This document shows, one piece after another, positions 1 through 8,764 of a stretch of 64,000 bases of DNA. Numbering within the stretch: position 1 is the stretch's first letter; the number at the start of each line of letters is the position of its first letter. Source of the DNA: Saccharofermentans sp. (GTDB lineage: Bacteria > Bacillota_A > Clostridia > Saccharofermentanales > Saccharofermentanaceae); the NCBI GenBank assembly GCA_024695565.1, contig JAILHX010000025.1, positions 39,872 to 103,871 on the forward strand, given 5' to 3'. Below the pieces are notes generated by a model. That model was not told where the DNA came from. It worked only from the letters and a program-made list of their open reading frames with translations, and made no database searches. The position numbers were made by a program, and so were the translations under genes.

Positions 1-1
1 C

Positions 2-1027
2 TATGTCATCAGGCAGCTGCTCAAATCGTATTTCGCTCCTGCGGTAAATAATGCGGCGCTGACGGTATTGTTCTTCAAGTATGTCGATGACCGCAACATG
101 CTGGCCACGATCTCAAACGATTTCTTTGAAGAGCATAAGGTAAGTGTTAAAAATGCCGTTGCCATTCTGTCCGTTATGGCAGCCCTTCTGGTCGGAGGCA
201 TCGGATATCTGTGTTTTAAGTATTCATTCCTTATGGAGGATGTCGGCCCGGTTCTCGTCTGCGCACACAGAGGTGACAATGTCAACGCGCCTGAGAACAC
301 GATGCCTGCATATGAACTTGCAGCGAGTGAGAACCTGGAGTGGATCGAACTTGACGTCTGGCAGACCGCTGACGGCATCATTGTCTGCAACCACGATTCA
401 AGCATCGGAAGAGTTACAGGATCGAAGCTCTCGATCCACGATAATACTTATAAAGAACTGGTAAGCCATGAGTTCGGTTCATGGATGCCGGGTAACTACG
501 AGCACGTGGTCATTCCGACACTGGAAGAAGCTCTTACGTTCGCCAGGGAGAATGTCCTTAATGTTCAGGTCGAATTAAAAGGTGACCGCAACGATATCGA
601 TTTTGAAGAGAATGTACTCGAGGTCATAAACAGCACAGGCATGCATGACAATGTCATGGTTATCGCCCAGGATGCGAACAGGCTCAAGCGTATGAACGAG
701 CTCGATCCGACAATAACCAAAGGTTACTGCATGTTTTTTGCATACGGAAATCTCAGTGATATCGAGTATACTGATAATATTACAATTGAAGAAACAAACG
801 TCACACCTGAACTCGTCAAGGAGATGCACGATCAGGGAATACTCGTATTCTGCTGGACAGTCGACAGAGATGACACGGTCCAGTATCTGGTCAGTTGTGA
901 CGTGGACGTTATCGGAACGGACAATCCTCTGCTGATCAGTGCAGCGGTAGATAAGGCAGATTATTCAGGCGGCCTTCAGAGGATCTTCCACATCGTGATG
1001 CACACGATAGCGAAGATGGACAGATAA
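2..1027 (+). CDS. Membrane-associated glycerophosphodiester phosphodiesterase (5' end outside window)
   Basis: The frame is open from base 2, so the N-terminus lies upstream; 341 residues are visible. A membrane segment lies near visible residues 52-74, followed by a GDPD TIM-barrel domain. Seen motifs are AHRGDN, the PENT turn, an ELDVW metal-binding stretch and the catalytic NHDSS histidine, then VELKGD and a late CWTVDR. Family knowledge: these enzymes hydrolyse glycerophosphodiesters to glycerol-3-phosphate and an alcohol, and the Firmicutes version with an N-terminal multi-spanning domain acts at the membrane on lipid or teichoic-acid-derived substrates. RNase R follows 13 bases downstream on the same strand, so they may share a transcript. 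Substrate is inferred only. Confidence 0.9.
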   Translation, partial: YVIRQLLKSYFAPAVNNAALTVLFFKYVDDRNMLATISNDFFEEHKVSVKNAVAILSVMAALLVGGIGYLCFKYSFLMEDVGPVLVCAHRGDNVNAPENTMPAYELAASENLEWIELDVWQTADGIIVCNHDSSIGRVTGSKLSIHDNTYKELVSHEFGSWMPGNYEHVVIPTLEEALTFARENVLNVQVELKGDRNDIDFEENVLEVINSTGMHDNVMVIAQDANRLKRMNELDPTITKGYCMFFAYGNLSDIEYTDNITIEETNVTPELVKEMHDQGILVFCWTVDRDDTVQYLVSCDVDVIGTDNPLLISAAVDKADYSGGLQRIFHIVMHTIAKMDR

Positions 1028-1040
1028 GAGAGGGATATCA

Positions 1041-3122
1041 ATGGAACGTAAGAGTAATAGACCGGGCTTTGCAGAGAATATGAGTGCGGCTCAGAAAAGA
1101 AGAAACAGAGTTATAAAGGCCAAGGAGGCTGAATCGGCACTGCCCAAGACATTAGCCGATCTCGCTCCGAGAGGACCCTTGCAGGTAAAAAACCAGGTTA
1201 TCGGTATTTTGAGACAGACTCCCACAGGAGGCGTCGTTATTCCCGATCCGTCATTCAGGAGTACTGATTACGGTGCTGTCGAGATCGATAAGAAGCATTT
1301 GAACGGCGCGCCTTTTGACATGGTAGTCGTATGCGAAGTTCTTAATCCGAACTGCGACAAAGGCGACTGCAGGGGAACAATTACCGAAGTTCTTGGTGAC
1401 ATCGGCAATAACGATGTCAGGATGCTGACCGTATTAAGACAGTACGGTCTGTCGATGACTTTTCCTGATAAGGTTCTTAAGGAAGTCGAGCCGCTGCCGG
1501 TTAATCCCGATCCTTTGGAAGTGGAAAAGGAGATACAGAACGGAAGACGCGATCTTCGTGATCTTCTGACGATCACCATCGACGGCGAGGACGCAAAGGA
1601 CCTGGATGACGCCATCTCCATCGAGAAACTGAACAACGGCAATTTCAGACTCTATGTTCATATTGCGGACGTTTCGAACTATGTCCGTGAGGGTACGGCA
1701 TTAGATGCTGAAGCCTTCAGCAGAGGAACTTCGGTCTATCTTGTTGACCGCGTTATCCCGATGCTTCCGCCTAAACTGTCTAACGGCCTGTGCAGCCTCA
1801 ATCCCAATGTTGACAGACTCGCCATGACGGCAGAGATGCTGGTTGACCGCCAGGGCGGTATCTATGGCGGCGATCTCTATGAGAGTGTTATCAGATCAGA
1901 CAGAAGAATGAGTTATAAGGAATGCTTCCGTCTGCTTACAGATCCTCAGCTCGAAGACGATGTCGAGTACGGCAAGATAATCCCCATGCTTAAAAAGATG
2001 AAGGAACTGTCCGGGATCCTGGAGTCCATGCGTAAACAACGCGGAGCCATCGGATTTGAGATGCCTGAGACGAAGGTCATCTTAAACGATGACGGAACGG
2101 TCAGGGACATCATGGCATATCCGATCAATTTTACGAACGGCATAATCGAATCCTTCATGATCTGCGCCAATGAGTTCGTGGCAAAGAGATTCTTTGATCT
2201 GAAGTATCCTTTTGTTTACCGTGTCCACGAAGATCCGGATCCGATCAAGATCGCGAGATTCTCTAATATCGCAAGATATTTCGGTGCTTCGGGAAGACTG
2301 ATGGGAAGGATCAAGCCTCTGGATGTACAGAGATTCATGGACACCATCGGAGATAAGACCGCGCTTCCGGCATTGGACGAGATCCTTTTGAGGTCCATGG
2401 CCAAGGCGAGATATGCTTCCGACTGTCTGGGCCATTTCGGTCTTGCATCGAAGTTCTACTGCCATTTCACGTCGCCTATCAGACGTTATCCTGACCTTTA
2501 TATCCACAGGATCATCAAGAGCTATCTTCACGGCGAGAATTCGAGGAGCCACTTTGCAGGACTCGTCGATAATGCAGCTGAGCATTCATCTGAGATGGAG
2601 CGCAATGCCGTAGATGCGGAGCGTGCATCCGACGACATCAAGATCTGCGAATACATGGCCGGCAAGGTCGGCGAGCATTACGACGGCGTTATCTCATCCA
2701 TTATCGATGCGGGATGCTTTGTAAGGCTCGAAAACACTGTCGAGGGATTCGTTCCTTTCAGAACGTTAAGAGATCATTATTTCTTCGATGAGAGATCCTA
2801 CAGGGCGATCGGCGCTCACGGCGGCAAGATACTCTCGATCGGAATGCCCGTAACGATCGTGGTCGAGAAGGTCGATACCGAAGAGAACAAGATAGATTTC
2901 TCTTTCGAGTACGGGTTCGAAGAAGAGCGTGACGTCCGCGTTCCGGGCGGCGGCAGGAGAGAGCCCAGAAAAGCCGGAAAGGGTGATAAGAAGAGAAAGC
3001 CCGGCAAACCCGCAGGAAGATCAGGCGGAAGAACGGGCGCTCATTCAGGGTTCGGAGGCTTTACGGGAAAACCAAAAAAAGGCGGCAGGACCGGCAGAGG
3101 CGGCCCGAGAGGAAGAAGGTAA
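1041..3122 (+). CDS. rnr: Ribonuclease R (3'-5' exoribonuclease)
   Basis: A 693-residue RNB-family exoribonuclease that degrades structured RNA from the 3' end. After a basic N-terminus (residues 1-45) come cold-shock-type OB folds (about 45-150), the RNB catalytic domain with the metal-binding DGEDAKDLDDA stretch (Asp181, Asp187, Asp189, Asp190), and an S1 domain near 565-640. The tail after about 645 is rich in Gly, Arg and Lys, as in RNase R tails that bind RNA or ribosomes. It is shorter than many RNase R proteins because the N-terminal winged-helix domain is absent. Start ATG follows a GAGAGGGA ribosome site. The lipoprotein gene starts 6 bases after its stop. Confidence 0.95.
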   Translation: MERKSNRPGFAENMSAAQKRRNRVIKAKEAESALPKTLADLAPRGPLQVKNQVIGILRQTPTGGVVIPDPSFRSTDYGAVEIDKKHLNGAPFDMVVVCEVLNPNCDKGDCRGTITEVLGDIGNNDVRMLTVLRQYGLSMTFPDKVLKEVEPLPVNPDPLEVEKEIQNGRRDLRDLLTITIDGEDAKDLDDAISIEKLNNGNFRLYVHIADVSNYVREGTALDAEAFSRGTSVYLVDRVIPMLPPKLSNGLCSLNPNVDRLAMTAEMLVDRQGGIYGGDLYESVIRSDRRMSYKECFRLLTDPQLEDDVEYGKIIPMLKKMKELSGILESMRKQRGAIGFEMPETKVILNDDGTVRDIMAYPINFTNGIIESFMICANEFVAKRFFDLKYPFVYRVHEDPDPIKIARFSNIARYFGASGRLMGRIKPLDVQRFMDTIGDKTALPALDEILLRSMAKARYASDCLGHFGLASKFYCHFTSPIRRYPDLYIHRIIKSYLHGENSRSHFAGLVDNAAEHSSEMERNAVDAERASDDIKICEYMAGKVGEHYDGVISSIIDAGCFVRLENTVEGFVPFRTLRDHYFFDERSYRAIGAHGGKILSIGMPVTIVVEKVDTEENKIDFSFEYGFEEERDVRVPGGGRREPRKAGKGDKKRKPGKPAGRSGGRTGAHSGFGGFTGKPKKGGRTGRGGPRGRR

Positions 3123-3128
3123 AAGATC

Positions 3129-3653
3129 TTGAACAGACTTAAGAAGACAGTTTTATCAGTATTCTCTGTAATGATCTGCATTGCTTTGCTGGCAGGCTGT
3201 ACTGTGGAGCAGAAGAAGGAACCTTTGGATGTGAAGACGGTTACATATCTGGTCTTATGGGGAGACCGTCCTGAAGTTGAGCTGTATATCATTACATCTG
3301 ACCGTAAAGTAACACAGTACAATATCACTCCTGAAGAGGATAAGACATACGATTATATTGCAGGCGAGCTGCCTTCTGAAGACAATTATGAAGTAACCGA
3401 ATATGAGATAACGGAAGCGAACTGGACGAGTCTTGTAAATACACTGACAGAAGTTGACTTTATGAATCTTTTAGATGAATTTCAACCTGATGCTACTGAT
3501 GATTCCTCAACCTACTATATCAGAGTTGAGACCTCAGATGATGTTCATCAGTCAGGCGGTTATAATGCGGGTGGTCACATGGATCCCGAGAGCAGAAGAT
3601 TCTCTAATGCAAGGCAGGCCGTAGATCGCGCGCTGAACCGGAATGTTTACTGA
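3129..3653 (+). CDS. Small predicted lipoprotein of unknown function
   Basis: 174 residues, beginning at a TTG codon just after the RNase R stop. The N-terminus has Arg/Lys, a hydrophobic stretch and a lipobox ending LAGC (Cys24), so it should be exported and lipid-anchored on the outer face of the membrane. The mature part is acidic, with many Asp, Glu and Tyr, and seems to form a compact beta-rich domain (a threonine-valine strand pattern from residue 35, then TEYEITEANW). I do not recognise the domain. No ATG with a better ribosome site lies in a position that would keep the signal peptide, so TTG is the likely start. Probably co-transcribed with rnr. Confidence 0.72.
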   Translation: MNRLKKTVLSVFSVMICIALLAGCTVEQKKEPLDVKTVTYLVLWGDRPEVELYIITSDRKVTQYNITPEEDKTYDYIAGELPSEDNYEVTEYEITEANWTSLVNTLTEVDFMNLLDEFQPDATDDSSTYYIRVETSDDVHQSGGYNAGGHMDPESRRFSNARQAVDRALNRNVY

Positions 3654-3677
3654 GCATCAGGGATATCGATTATTATA

Positions 3678-3707
3678 TTGACAATCGGCTTTTAAATGAT
3701 GTAGTAT
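3678..3707 (+). promoter_or_regulatory. Promoter of the T-box/aspS transcript
   Basis: TTGACA at 3678-3683 and TAGTAT at 3702-3707 with an 18-base spacer, immediately upstream of the T-box leader. A perfect -35 box and position make this likely. Confidence 0.6.
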
Positions 3708-3714
3708 TACGCAT

Positions 3715-3932
3715 TATGCAATGACGGAGACCCCAGTAGTCGTGGTATGTCGCCTACAGAGAGCTTTGCCCCCGGGCTGTAAGGCAGAGCGGAAAGAGGC
3801 CACTGACGAATAACAGCTCTAACAGCAATCCGGTTTAAAGAGATTCCGCTTTTGCGGAGTAAATCAGGTGGCACCGCGGACATGTTTTGTTCGTCCTGAA
3901 CTTAAATGCGATTTAAGTTCGGGGCGTTTTTT
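3715..3932 (+). promoter_or_regulatory. T-box leader controlling aspS (Asp-specific)
   Basis: The conserved T-box core AGGTGGCACCGCGG lies at 3866-3879, followed by a terminator stem. Stem I occupies roughly 3715-3815; a GAC triplet at 3805-3807 (in a CACTGACGAA context) is the likely specifier codon, matching tRNA-Asp and the downstream aspartyl-tRNA synthetase. Known mechanism: uncharged tRNA pairs with the specifier and with the T-box bulge, stabilising the antiterminator so that transcription reads into the gene. An open frame runs through the end of the leader into aspS, but it is structural RNA, not coding. Confidence 0.93.
3895..3932 (+). terminator. T-box-controlled intrinsic terminator
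   Basis: A 13-base stem (arms 3895-3907 and 3911-3923, one G-U pair) with a short loop is followed by GCG and six T residues. It competes with the antiterminator formed by the T-box sequence just upstream. Confidence 0.87.
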
Positions 3933-3957
3933 GTTTCCCCGAAGAAAGGATTGGAAT

Positions 3958-5706
3958 ATGGCTAACCAGTACAGAGACAGGATCATCAGCTCCCTGTCAG
4001 AGAAGGACGTAGGAACTGAACTCCGTGTATGCGGATGGATCGAGAACATCAGAGACCACGGCGGTGTATCTTTTATCGACTTGAGAGACATGTACGGCAC
4101 GCTCCAGGTAGTTATGCGTGACACATCACTTCTTGACGGACTCGTTAAGGAGGAGTGCATCTCTATCGAAGGTAAGATCGAGCACAGAGATGAGGAGACA
4201 TATAACCCCAAGATCGCAACAGGTACGATCGAGCTCGAGGCTCATTCTGTTGACGTACTTGGTAAGGTTTACACACAGCTTCCTTTCGAGATCATGACAT
4301 CAAAAGAGATCAGAGAGGATGTAAGACTTAAGTACAGGTATCTTGACCTCCGTAACCAGAAGGTTAAGGACAATATCATCTTCAGATCTAACGTTATCGC
4401 ATTCTTAAGACAGAAGATGACGGAGATGGGCTTTTTGGAGATCCAGACTCCTATCCTTACTTCATCTTCACCTGAGGGCGCAAGAGACTATATCGTTCCT
4501 TCCAGAAAGTGGAAGGGCAAGTTCTATGCGCTTCCGCAGGCACCCCAGCAGTTTAAGCAGCTCCTGATGGTTTCCGGATTCGATAAGTATTTCCAGATCG
4601 CACCCTGCTTCAGAGACGAGGATGCAAGAGCAGACAGATCACCGGGAGAGTTCTATCAGTTAGACTTTGAGATGTCTTTCGCAACTCAGGAAGACGTATT
4701 CAGAGCAGGTGAGGAAGTCCTCACTGCAACATTCGAGAAGTTCGCACCCGAAGGCGCAGTTGTTACACCTGCACCTTACCCGGTAATCTCCTACAAGCAG
4801 GCAATGCTCGAGTTTGGTTCAGATAAGCCCGACCTCAGAAACCCGCTTAGGATCATCGATGTTTCAGAGTTCTTCGGCAGATGCACATTCAAGGCTTTCC
4901 ACGGAAAGACAGTTCGTGCCATCAACGTTCACGCGAAGCTCTCAAAGGGCCAGCACGAGAAGATGCTCAAGTTCGCTCAGGACGAACTCGGAATGGGCGG
5001 CCTCGGCTACCTCGAAGTTCTTGAAGACATGAGCTACAAGGGACCTATCGACAAGTTCATTCCTGATGACATGAAGGCTGAACTCAAGGATATGGCAGGC
5101 CTCAAGGCAGGAGATACCATCTTCTTCATCGCTGACAACGAGGCACGTGCCAACGAGTGCGCAGGCAAGATCAGAAACGAGCTGGGCGCAAGACTCGACC
5201 TTATCGAGAAGAACGCATTCAGATTCTGCTTCGTTAACGACTTCCCGATGTATGAATGGGATACAGAAACAAAGAAGTACATCTTCACTCACAATCCTTT
5301 CTCCATGCCTCAGGGCGGCCTCGATGCTCTTAACACAAAGAAGCCTGAAGAGATCCTCGCATATCAGTACGACATCGTCTGCAACGGTATCGAGCTCTCA
5401 TCCGGCGCCGTAAGAAACCATGACCTCGACATCATGAAGAAGGCATTCGAGATCGCTGGATACTCTGAAGAAGAGCTCAAGACAAAGTTCGGTGCTCTCT
5501 ACAGCGCATTCCAGTTCGGCGCTCCGCCGCACGCAGGTATGGCTCCGGGCGTTGACCGTATGATCATGATCCTCAGAGGTGAAGAGAACATCAGAGAAGT
5601 CATCGCATTCCCTATGAACGGTAATGCACAGGATCTCCTCTGCGGCGCTCCGGGCGAAGTAACAGAGCAGCAGCTCCGTGAGACACACATCAAGATCAGA
5701 CAGTAA
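3958..5706 (+). CDS. aspS: Aspartyl-tRNA synthetase
   Basis: 582 residues, a full-length bacterial class II AspRS. It has an N-terminal OB-fold anticodon-binding domain (about 15-105, starting LRVCGWIENIRDHGG), the catalytic core with motif 2 (FRDEDARADRSPGEFYQLD), a GAD insertion domain (about 285-410) and motif 3 (GMAPGVDRMIMILRG). The start is ATG 3958, after AAAGGA; a longer in-frame start at 3868 would fall inside the T-box core and terminator and is rejected. Motif 2 reads ARADRSPGEFYQLD rather than the LRADRQPEFTQID form common in Firmicutes, so the enzyme belongs to a less usual AspRS branch. Its stop overlaps the mtaB start (TAATG). Confidence 0.97.
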   Translation: MANQYRDRIISSLSEKDVGTELRVCGWIENIRDHGGVSFIDLRDMYGTLQVVMRDTSLLDGLVKEECISIEGKIEHRDEETYNPKIATGTIELEAHSVDVLGKVYTQLPFEIMTSKEIREDVRLKYRYLDLRNQKVKDNIIFRSNVIAFLRQKMTEMGFLEIQTPILTSSSPEGARDYIVPSRKWKGKFYALPQAPQQFKQLLMVSGFDKYFQIAPCFRDEDARADRSPGEFYQLDFEMSFATQEDVFRAGEEVLTATFEKFAPEGAVVTPAPYPVISYKQAMLEFGSDKPDLRNPLRIIDVSEFFGRCTFKAFHGKTVRAINVHAKLSKGQHEKMLKFAQDELGMGGLGYLEVLEDMSYKGPIDKFIPDDMKAELKDMAGLKAGDTIFFIADNEARANECAGKIRNELGARLDLIEKNAFRFCFVNDFPMYEWDTETKKYIFTHNPFSMPQGGLDALNTKKPEEILAYQYDIVCNGIELSSGAVRNHDLDIMKKAFEIAGYSEEELKTKFGALYSAFQFGAPPHAGMAPGVDRMIMILRGEENIREVIAFPMNGNAQDLLCGAPGEVTEQQLRETHIKIRQ

Positions 5707-7022
5707 TGAGAGTCTACTTCTTAACATTAGGATGCAGAGTTAATCAATATGAGACAGATGCCGCAAGGCGTCTGTTTCTTGATAATGGGCATATTAATGT
5801 TGATACTCCGGAAGAGGCCGACGTGTGCATCGTCAACACCTGTTCCGTAACGGGCGAGGCAGACCGCAAGTCCTTTCAGATGCTGCGCCGCATGGCCCGC
5901 AAGAACCCGTCTGCGGTCATCGTTGCCATGGGCTGCTCGTCAGAACTTAAGACGGGCGAGGTTCCTGCGGATATCGTTATCGGAACGCGTGAGAAGAACA
6001 CGGTCGTTAAGCAGGTTGAGGAGTTTGTCTCATCAGGCTCGAAAACTTTATCCCACAGCACATCACACACACGTCCCGAAGTCAGCAAGACCGACGATTA
6101 TCACGATTTCGGAACCGTTTTATCACCTGAGGGAACCAGAGCGTTCATCAAGATCGAGGACGGCTGCAACAATTTCTGCACATACTGTATTATTCCTTAT
6201 GCCAGAGGCCGTGTAGTATCCCGTCCGGAAGAATCCTGCATAAGCGAGGCTGAATTCCTTGTGGGAAGCGGATTTAAGGAGATCGTCGTATCCGGAATCC
6301 ACCTCTGTTCCTACGGAAAGGATATGGGTAAGGATAACTCTGCTCTGCTGGATGTCTTAAGAAAAACAGATGCGCTCCCGGGACTCGAAAGACTAAGGCT
6401 CGGCTCGTTAGAGCCCAAGTCCATGACGCCTGAATTCATTAAGGGGCTTAAGAAATTAAAGCATCTGTGCCCGCATTTCCATCTGTCTTTGCAGAGCGGT
6501 TCTGATACCGTTCTAAAGCGCATGAACAGGAAGTATACTCTCGCAGAGTATGAGGACAGGGTAAATGCACTGCGTGCCGAATTTCCGGATATGTCTCTTA
6601 CTACGGACATCATTACCGGTTTCCCGGAAGAGACAGAAGATGAATTTGCCGAGACGATGGCTTTCGCGGAAAAACTGAAATTTGCGAAGATACATGTATT
6701 CCCTTATTCGGAGAGGGAAGGCACTAAGGCTGCTGCCATGCCACAGATAGACATGAGTATACGCAAAGAGCGTGCAAAGAGGCTAATAGAGCTGTCTGAC
6801 AGGCTGTCTTATGAATTTGCGGCAGCTATGAAGGGCAGGACTGCCGGGATCCTTGTCGAGAAGATAGAAACAAAGGACGGCAGGGCTGTTGCGGAAGGCT
6901 ATACGGCCAACTATGTCAGGACATTTGCAGACTGCAATGGCAGGGAACTGACAAAAGGCGATATCGTGGAAGGCATTATCAGCGGTTCTGACAATGAGAC
7001 CTGCCTGATGACGCTGAACTGA
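5706..7022 (+). CDS. mtaB: tRNA (N6-threonylcarbamoyladenosine-37) methylthiotransferase MtaB
   Basis: 438 residues. A radical SAM methylthiotransferase that converts t6A37 to ms2t6A37 in ANN-decoding tRNAs. The N-terminal UPF0004 domain has Cys10, Cys46 and Cys77 for the auxiliary [4Fe-4S] cluster; the radical SAM motif CNNFCTYC gives Cys154, Cys158 and Cys161. Ligands are all present. A TRAM domain for tRNA binding follows at the C-terminus (about 370-435). The opening LGCRVNQYE, with Arg after the first Cys, favours MtaB over MiaB or RimO. The start overlaps the aspS stop by one base, so translation is probably coupled and expression follows the T-box. Confidence 0.92.
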   Translation: MRVYFLTLGCRVNQYETDAARRLFLDNGHINVDTPEEADVCIVNTCSVTGEADRKSFQMLRRMARKNPSAVIVAMGCSSELKTGEVPADIVIGTREKNTVVKQVEEFVSSGSKTLSHSTSHTRPEVSKTDDYHDFGTVLSPEGTRAFIKIEDGCNNFCTYCIIPYARGRVVSRPEESCISEAEFLVGSGFKEIVVSGIHLCSYGKDMGKDNSALLDVLRKTDALPGLERLRLGSLEPKSMTPEFIKGLKKLKHLCPHFHLSLQSGSDTVLKRMNRKYTLAEYEDRVNALRAEFPDMSLTTDIITGFPEETEDEFAETMAFAEKLKFAKIHVFPYSEREGTKAAAMPQIDMSIRKERAKRLIELSDRLSYEFAAAMKGRTAGILVEKIETKDGRAVAEGYTANYVRTFADCNGRELTKGDIVEGIISGSDNETCLMTLN

Positions 7023-7108
7023 GCAGAAAAAAGGCAGTTTAGTTCACTAATTCCAAGAAGTTACACCCGTTTCAGTAAATATTTATCAAATCTTAATAAC
7101 ATTTTGCC

Positions 7109-7136
7109 TGTCTTTTAATAATTACTGTGTTAGAAT
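7109..7136 (+). promoter_or_regulatory. Promoter of the ireB-ruvX operon
   Basis: An extended -10 (TGT plus TAGAAT at 7131-7136) with a TGTCTT -35-like hexamer at 7109-7114, 16 bases apart. A small hairpin (CGAAG/CTTCG, 7144-7157) lies between it and the GGAGG at 7162-7166. Confidence 0.45.
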
Positions 7137-7172
7137 GAAAACATCGAAGAAAACTTCGTTTGGAGGCTCTTT

Positions 7173-7421
7173 GTGGAAAGCAACACAGCAAAATTTGATC
7201 TATCCGGCGACAGAACCGCGGACGTACATGCTCTGATGTCTTATGTTCTCAGCGCTCTGAAGGAGAAGGGTTACAACCCTATTAATCAGCTGGTCGGATA
7301 TTTTATCTCAGGTGATCCTACGTATATCACCAACTACAAGGGCGCCAGAGGTCTCATCAAGCGAATTGACAGAGACGAGCTCCTCGAAGTAATCATCAAC
7401 GATTACTGCTCCAGACTGTAA
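7173..7421 (+). CDS. ireB: IreB family regulatory phosphoprotein (UPF0297)
   Basis: 82 residues, the usual size for this family. Recognised by the Thr-rich start (ESNTAKFDLSGD), the central KGYNPINQLVGYFISGDPTYI stretch and the RDELLEVIINDY tail. Family knowledge: in Enterococcus faecalis IreB is phosphorylated by the PASTA kinase IreK and modulates cephalosporin resistance; in most Firmicutes it sits next to ruvX. GTG is the start, seven bases after TGGAGG. A terminator lies between it and ruvX, so ruvX may be partly separately expressed. The PASTA kinase is not in this window. Confidence 0.93.
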   Translation: MESNTAKFDLSGDRTADVHALMSYVLSALKEKGYNPINQLVGYFISGDPTYITNYKGARGLIKRIDRDELLEVIINDYCSRL

Positions 7422-7454
7422 AGTAACAGAAAATCCAAGTATAATGGTAATTGC

Positions 7455-7478
7455 GGCGGCTAAGGCCGCCTTTATTTT
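7455..7478 (+). terminator. Terminator or attenuator between ireB and ruvX
   Basis: A GGCGGC/GCCGCC hairpin (7455-7460 and 7465-7470) with a four-base loop is followed by TTTATTTT. It may let ireB be made in excess of ruvX. Confidence 0.75.
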
Positions 7479-7506
7479 GCAAATCGATCCGGGAGGATAA
7501 CAGTAA

Positions 7507-7935
7507 ATGGGCAAAGCAGCCGGAAGAGTCATGGGAATAGACTTCGGTACAAGACATATCGGAGTTGCCGTATCTGACGAACTGAGAGTGATCGCAAGGG
7601 GTATCGAGACCGTCAACTGGAACGGAGAGGATCCCGAGTGGGCATTGAACCGCATCTGTGAGATCATTAAGGAGATGGGGGTAAATGCCATTGTTTTCGG
7701 GCGTCCGGCGAGAACCGACGGTACCAGATCGGAGACCCAGGATAAGGCGGAAGCCTTTGCGGCCAGCCTGTCAGAGAGGTGCGGCATCGAGCCTGTGTTC
7801 AAGGATGAGCGCTATACGACGGTCCTGGCATCAAGATATCTTCACGAGAGCAACATGAAGGCCAAGAAACAGAAGAAGGTCATCGATCAGGTTGCAGCGG
7901 AGATAATCCTTCAGGATTACCTCGATGTGCTATAA
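7507..7935 (+). CDS. ruvX: Holliday junction resolvase-like protein RuvX/YqgF
   Basis: 142 residues with the RNase H-like fold. It opens MGIDFGTRHIGVAVSD, carrying the first catalytic Asp, and has the conserved FGRPARTDG and FKDERYTT stretches and a late DQVAAEIILQDYL helix with the last acidic position. Family knowledge: implicated in 16S rRNA 5'-end processing and related to RuvC-type resolvases. The ribosome site GGGAGGA precedes the ATG. The ireB-ruvX-DUF1292 order is common in Firmicutes. Confidence 0.93.
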   Translation: MGKAAGRVMGIDFGTRHIGVAVSDELRVIARGIETVNWNGEDPEWALNRICEIIKEMGVNAIVFGRPARTDGTRSETQDKAEAFAASLSERCGIEPVFKDERYTTVLASRYLHESNMKAKKQKKVIDQVAAEIILQDYLDVL

Positions 7936-7987
7936 TTAGGCATTATAGTTTTATTATAATAAGGTCAAACACTTAAGGAGACAAAAA

Positions 7988-8362
7988 ATGGCAGACGAGA
8001 ATATCGAGAATATCAACAATGAAAACGGCCCTACAGATGAGCTCATCGAAGCAATTGCAAAGCTCGAGGACGAGAACGACAGAATGATCGAGATCGCCGA
8101 TGAAGAGACCGGCGAGAAGAGAAAGGCCTATGTTGATCAGACATTCCAGTTCAACGGCAATACTTATGTAGTTCTTATCATCGATTCCGAAGATGAGGAA
8201 GACGAAGAGGACAGCTACTATTACATCATGCGTTTCGTGGATAAGGGCGGCGAAGTTCTGCTCGAGAACCTCGTAGGCAAGGAAGCTGACGTTATTTACG
8301 ATTACTATGACAAGCTCTGTGAAGAGCTCTACGGCGACGATGAAGAATCAGAAGACGAATAA
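7988..8362 (+). CDS. DUF1292 protein
   Basis: 124 residues, acidic. The core from about 30 to 105 (ending YYYIMRFVDKGGEVLLENL) matches the small beta-rich DUF1292 (YrzB-like) family usually found after ireB and ruvX. Function unknown. The N-terminus is an extra acidic Asn/Glu helix, and the C-terminus ends in an acidic tail. Start ATG follows TAAGGAG. Two TATAAT boxes (7931-7936 and 7955-7960) lie in the gap after ruvX and could give it its own promoter. Confidence 0.85.
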   Translation: MADENIENINNENGPTDELIEAIAKLEDENDRMIEIADEETGEKRKAYVDQTFQFNGNTYVVLIIDSEDEEDEEDSYYYIMRFVDKGGEVLLENLVGKEADVIYDYYDKLCEELYGDDEESEDE

Positions 8363-8762
8363 TAAACCTACAGGTCTTAAGAAAAAGATCGCCCTCGAGA
8401 AGGACCGCAAGGCCAAACTCGCGGGCAAGCATCTTAAAGACAGCAAGAGCGACGAGCTCCTTGTAATGCGCGATCCTTACAGCAAGAAGGATTACTATAT
8501 GTCGCGCATCGATGCTTTTACGCTCATGAAGACCGAATATGTCGTCATGTATAACTATGTTCCCGATGACGGCAGCCACACAAAGCCTGAACTCGTTATC
8601 ATGCGTACGGCGATCGGCGAGAACGGGGAGAGAGTATATTACTCGATAAAGGACGGCGAGGAGCTCGAGAGAGCCTTCGTGTACTTTATGAGAAGGTATT
8701 ACGGCGCACAGGCCGCTGAGACAAGATTAAAGAACGGAGTTGCCTCAGGAGATCAGAAATAA
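8340..8762 (+). CDS. DUF1292-like basic protein
   Basis: 140 residues from ATG 8340 (an upstream in-frame ATG at 8307 is also possible). It overlaps the 3' end of the DUF1292 gene in another frame by 23 bases. The N-terminus is Lys-rich and disordered; the domain from about 40 to 115 repeats the DUF1292 strand pattern (DPYSKKDYYMSRID, then ELERAFVYFMRRYY). This suggests that the two are diverged paralogues, one acidic and one basic. I cannot assign a function. Its start has no clear ribosome site, so translation coupling with the gene before it is likely. The CPBP gene follows after 2 bases. Confidence 0.6.
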   Translation: MKNQKTNNKPTGLKKKIALEKDRKAKLAGKHLKDSKSDELLVMRDPYSKKDYYMSRIDAFTLMKTEYVVMYNYVPDDGSHTKPELVIMRTAIGENGERVYYSIKDGEELERAFVYFMRRYYGAQAAETRLKNGVASGDQK

Positions 8763-8764
8763 CG

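Noticed and set aside
3868..3957. In-frame N-terminal extension of aspS
   Set aside because: It runs over the T-box core and terminator; the normal start with AAAGGA is at 3958.
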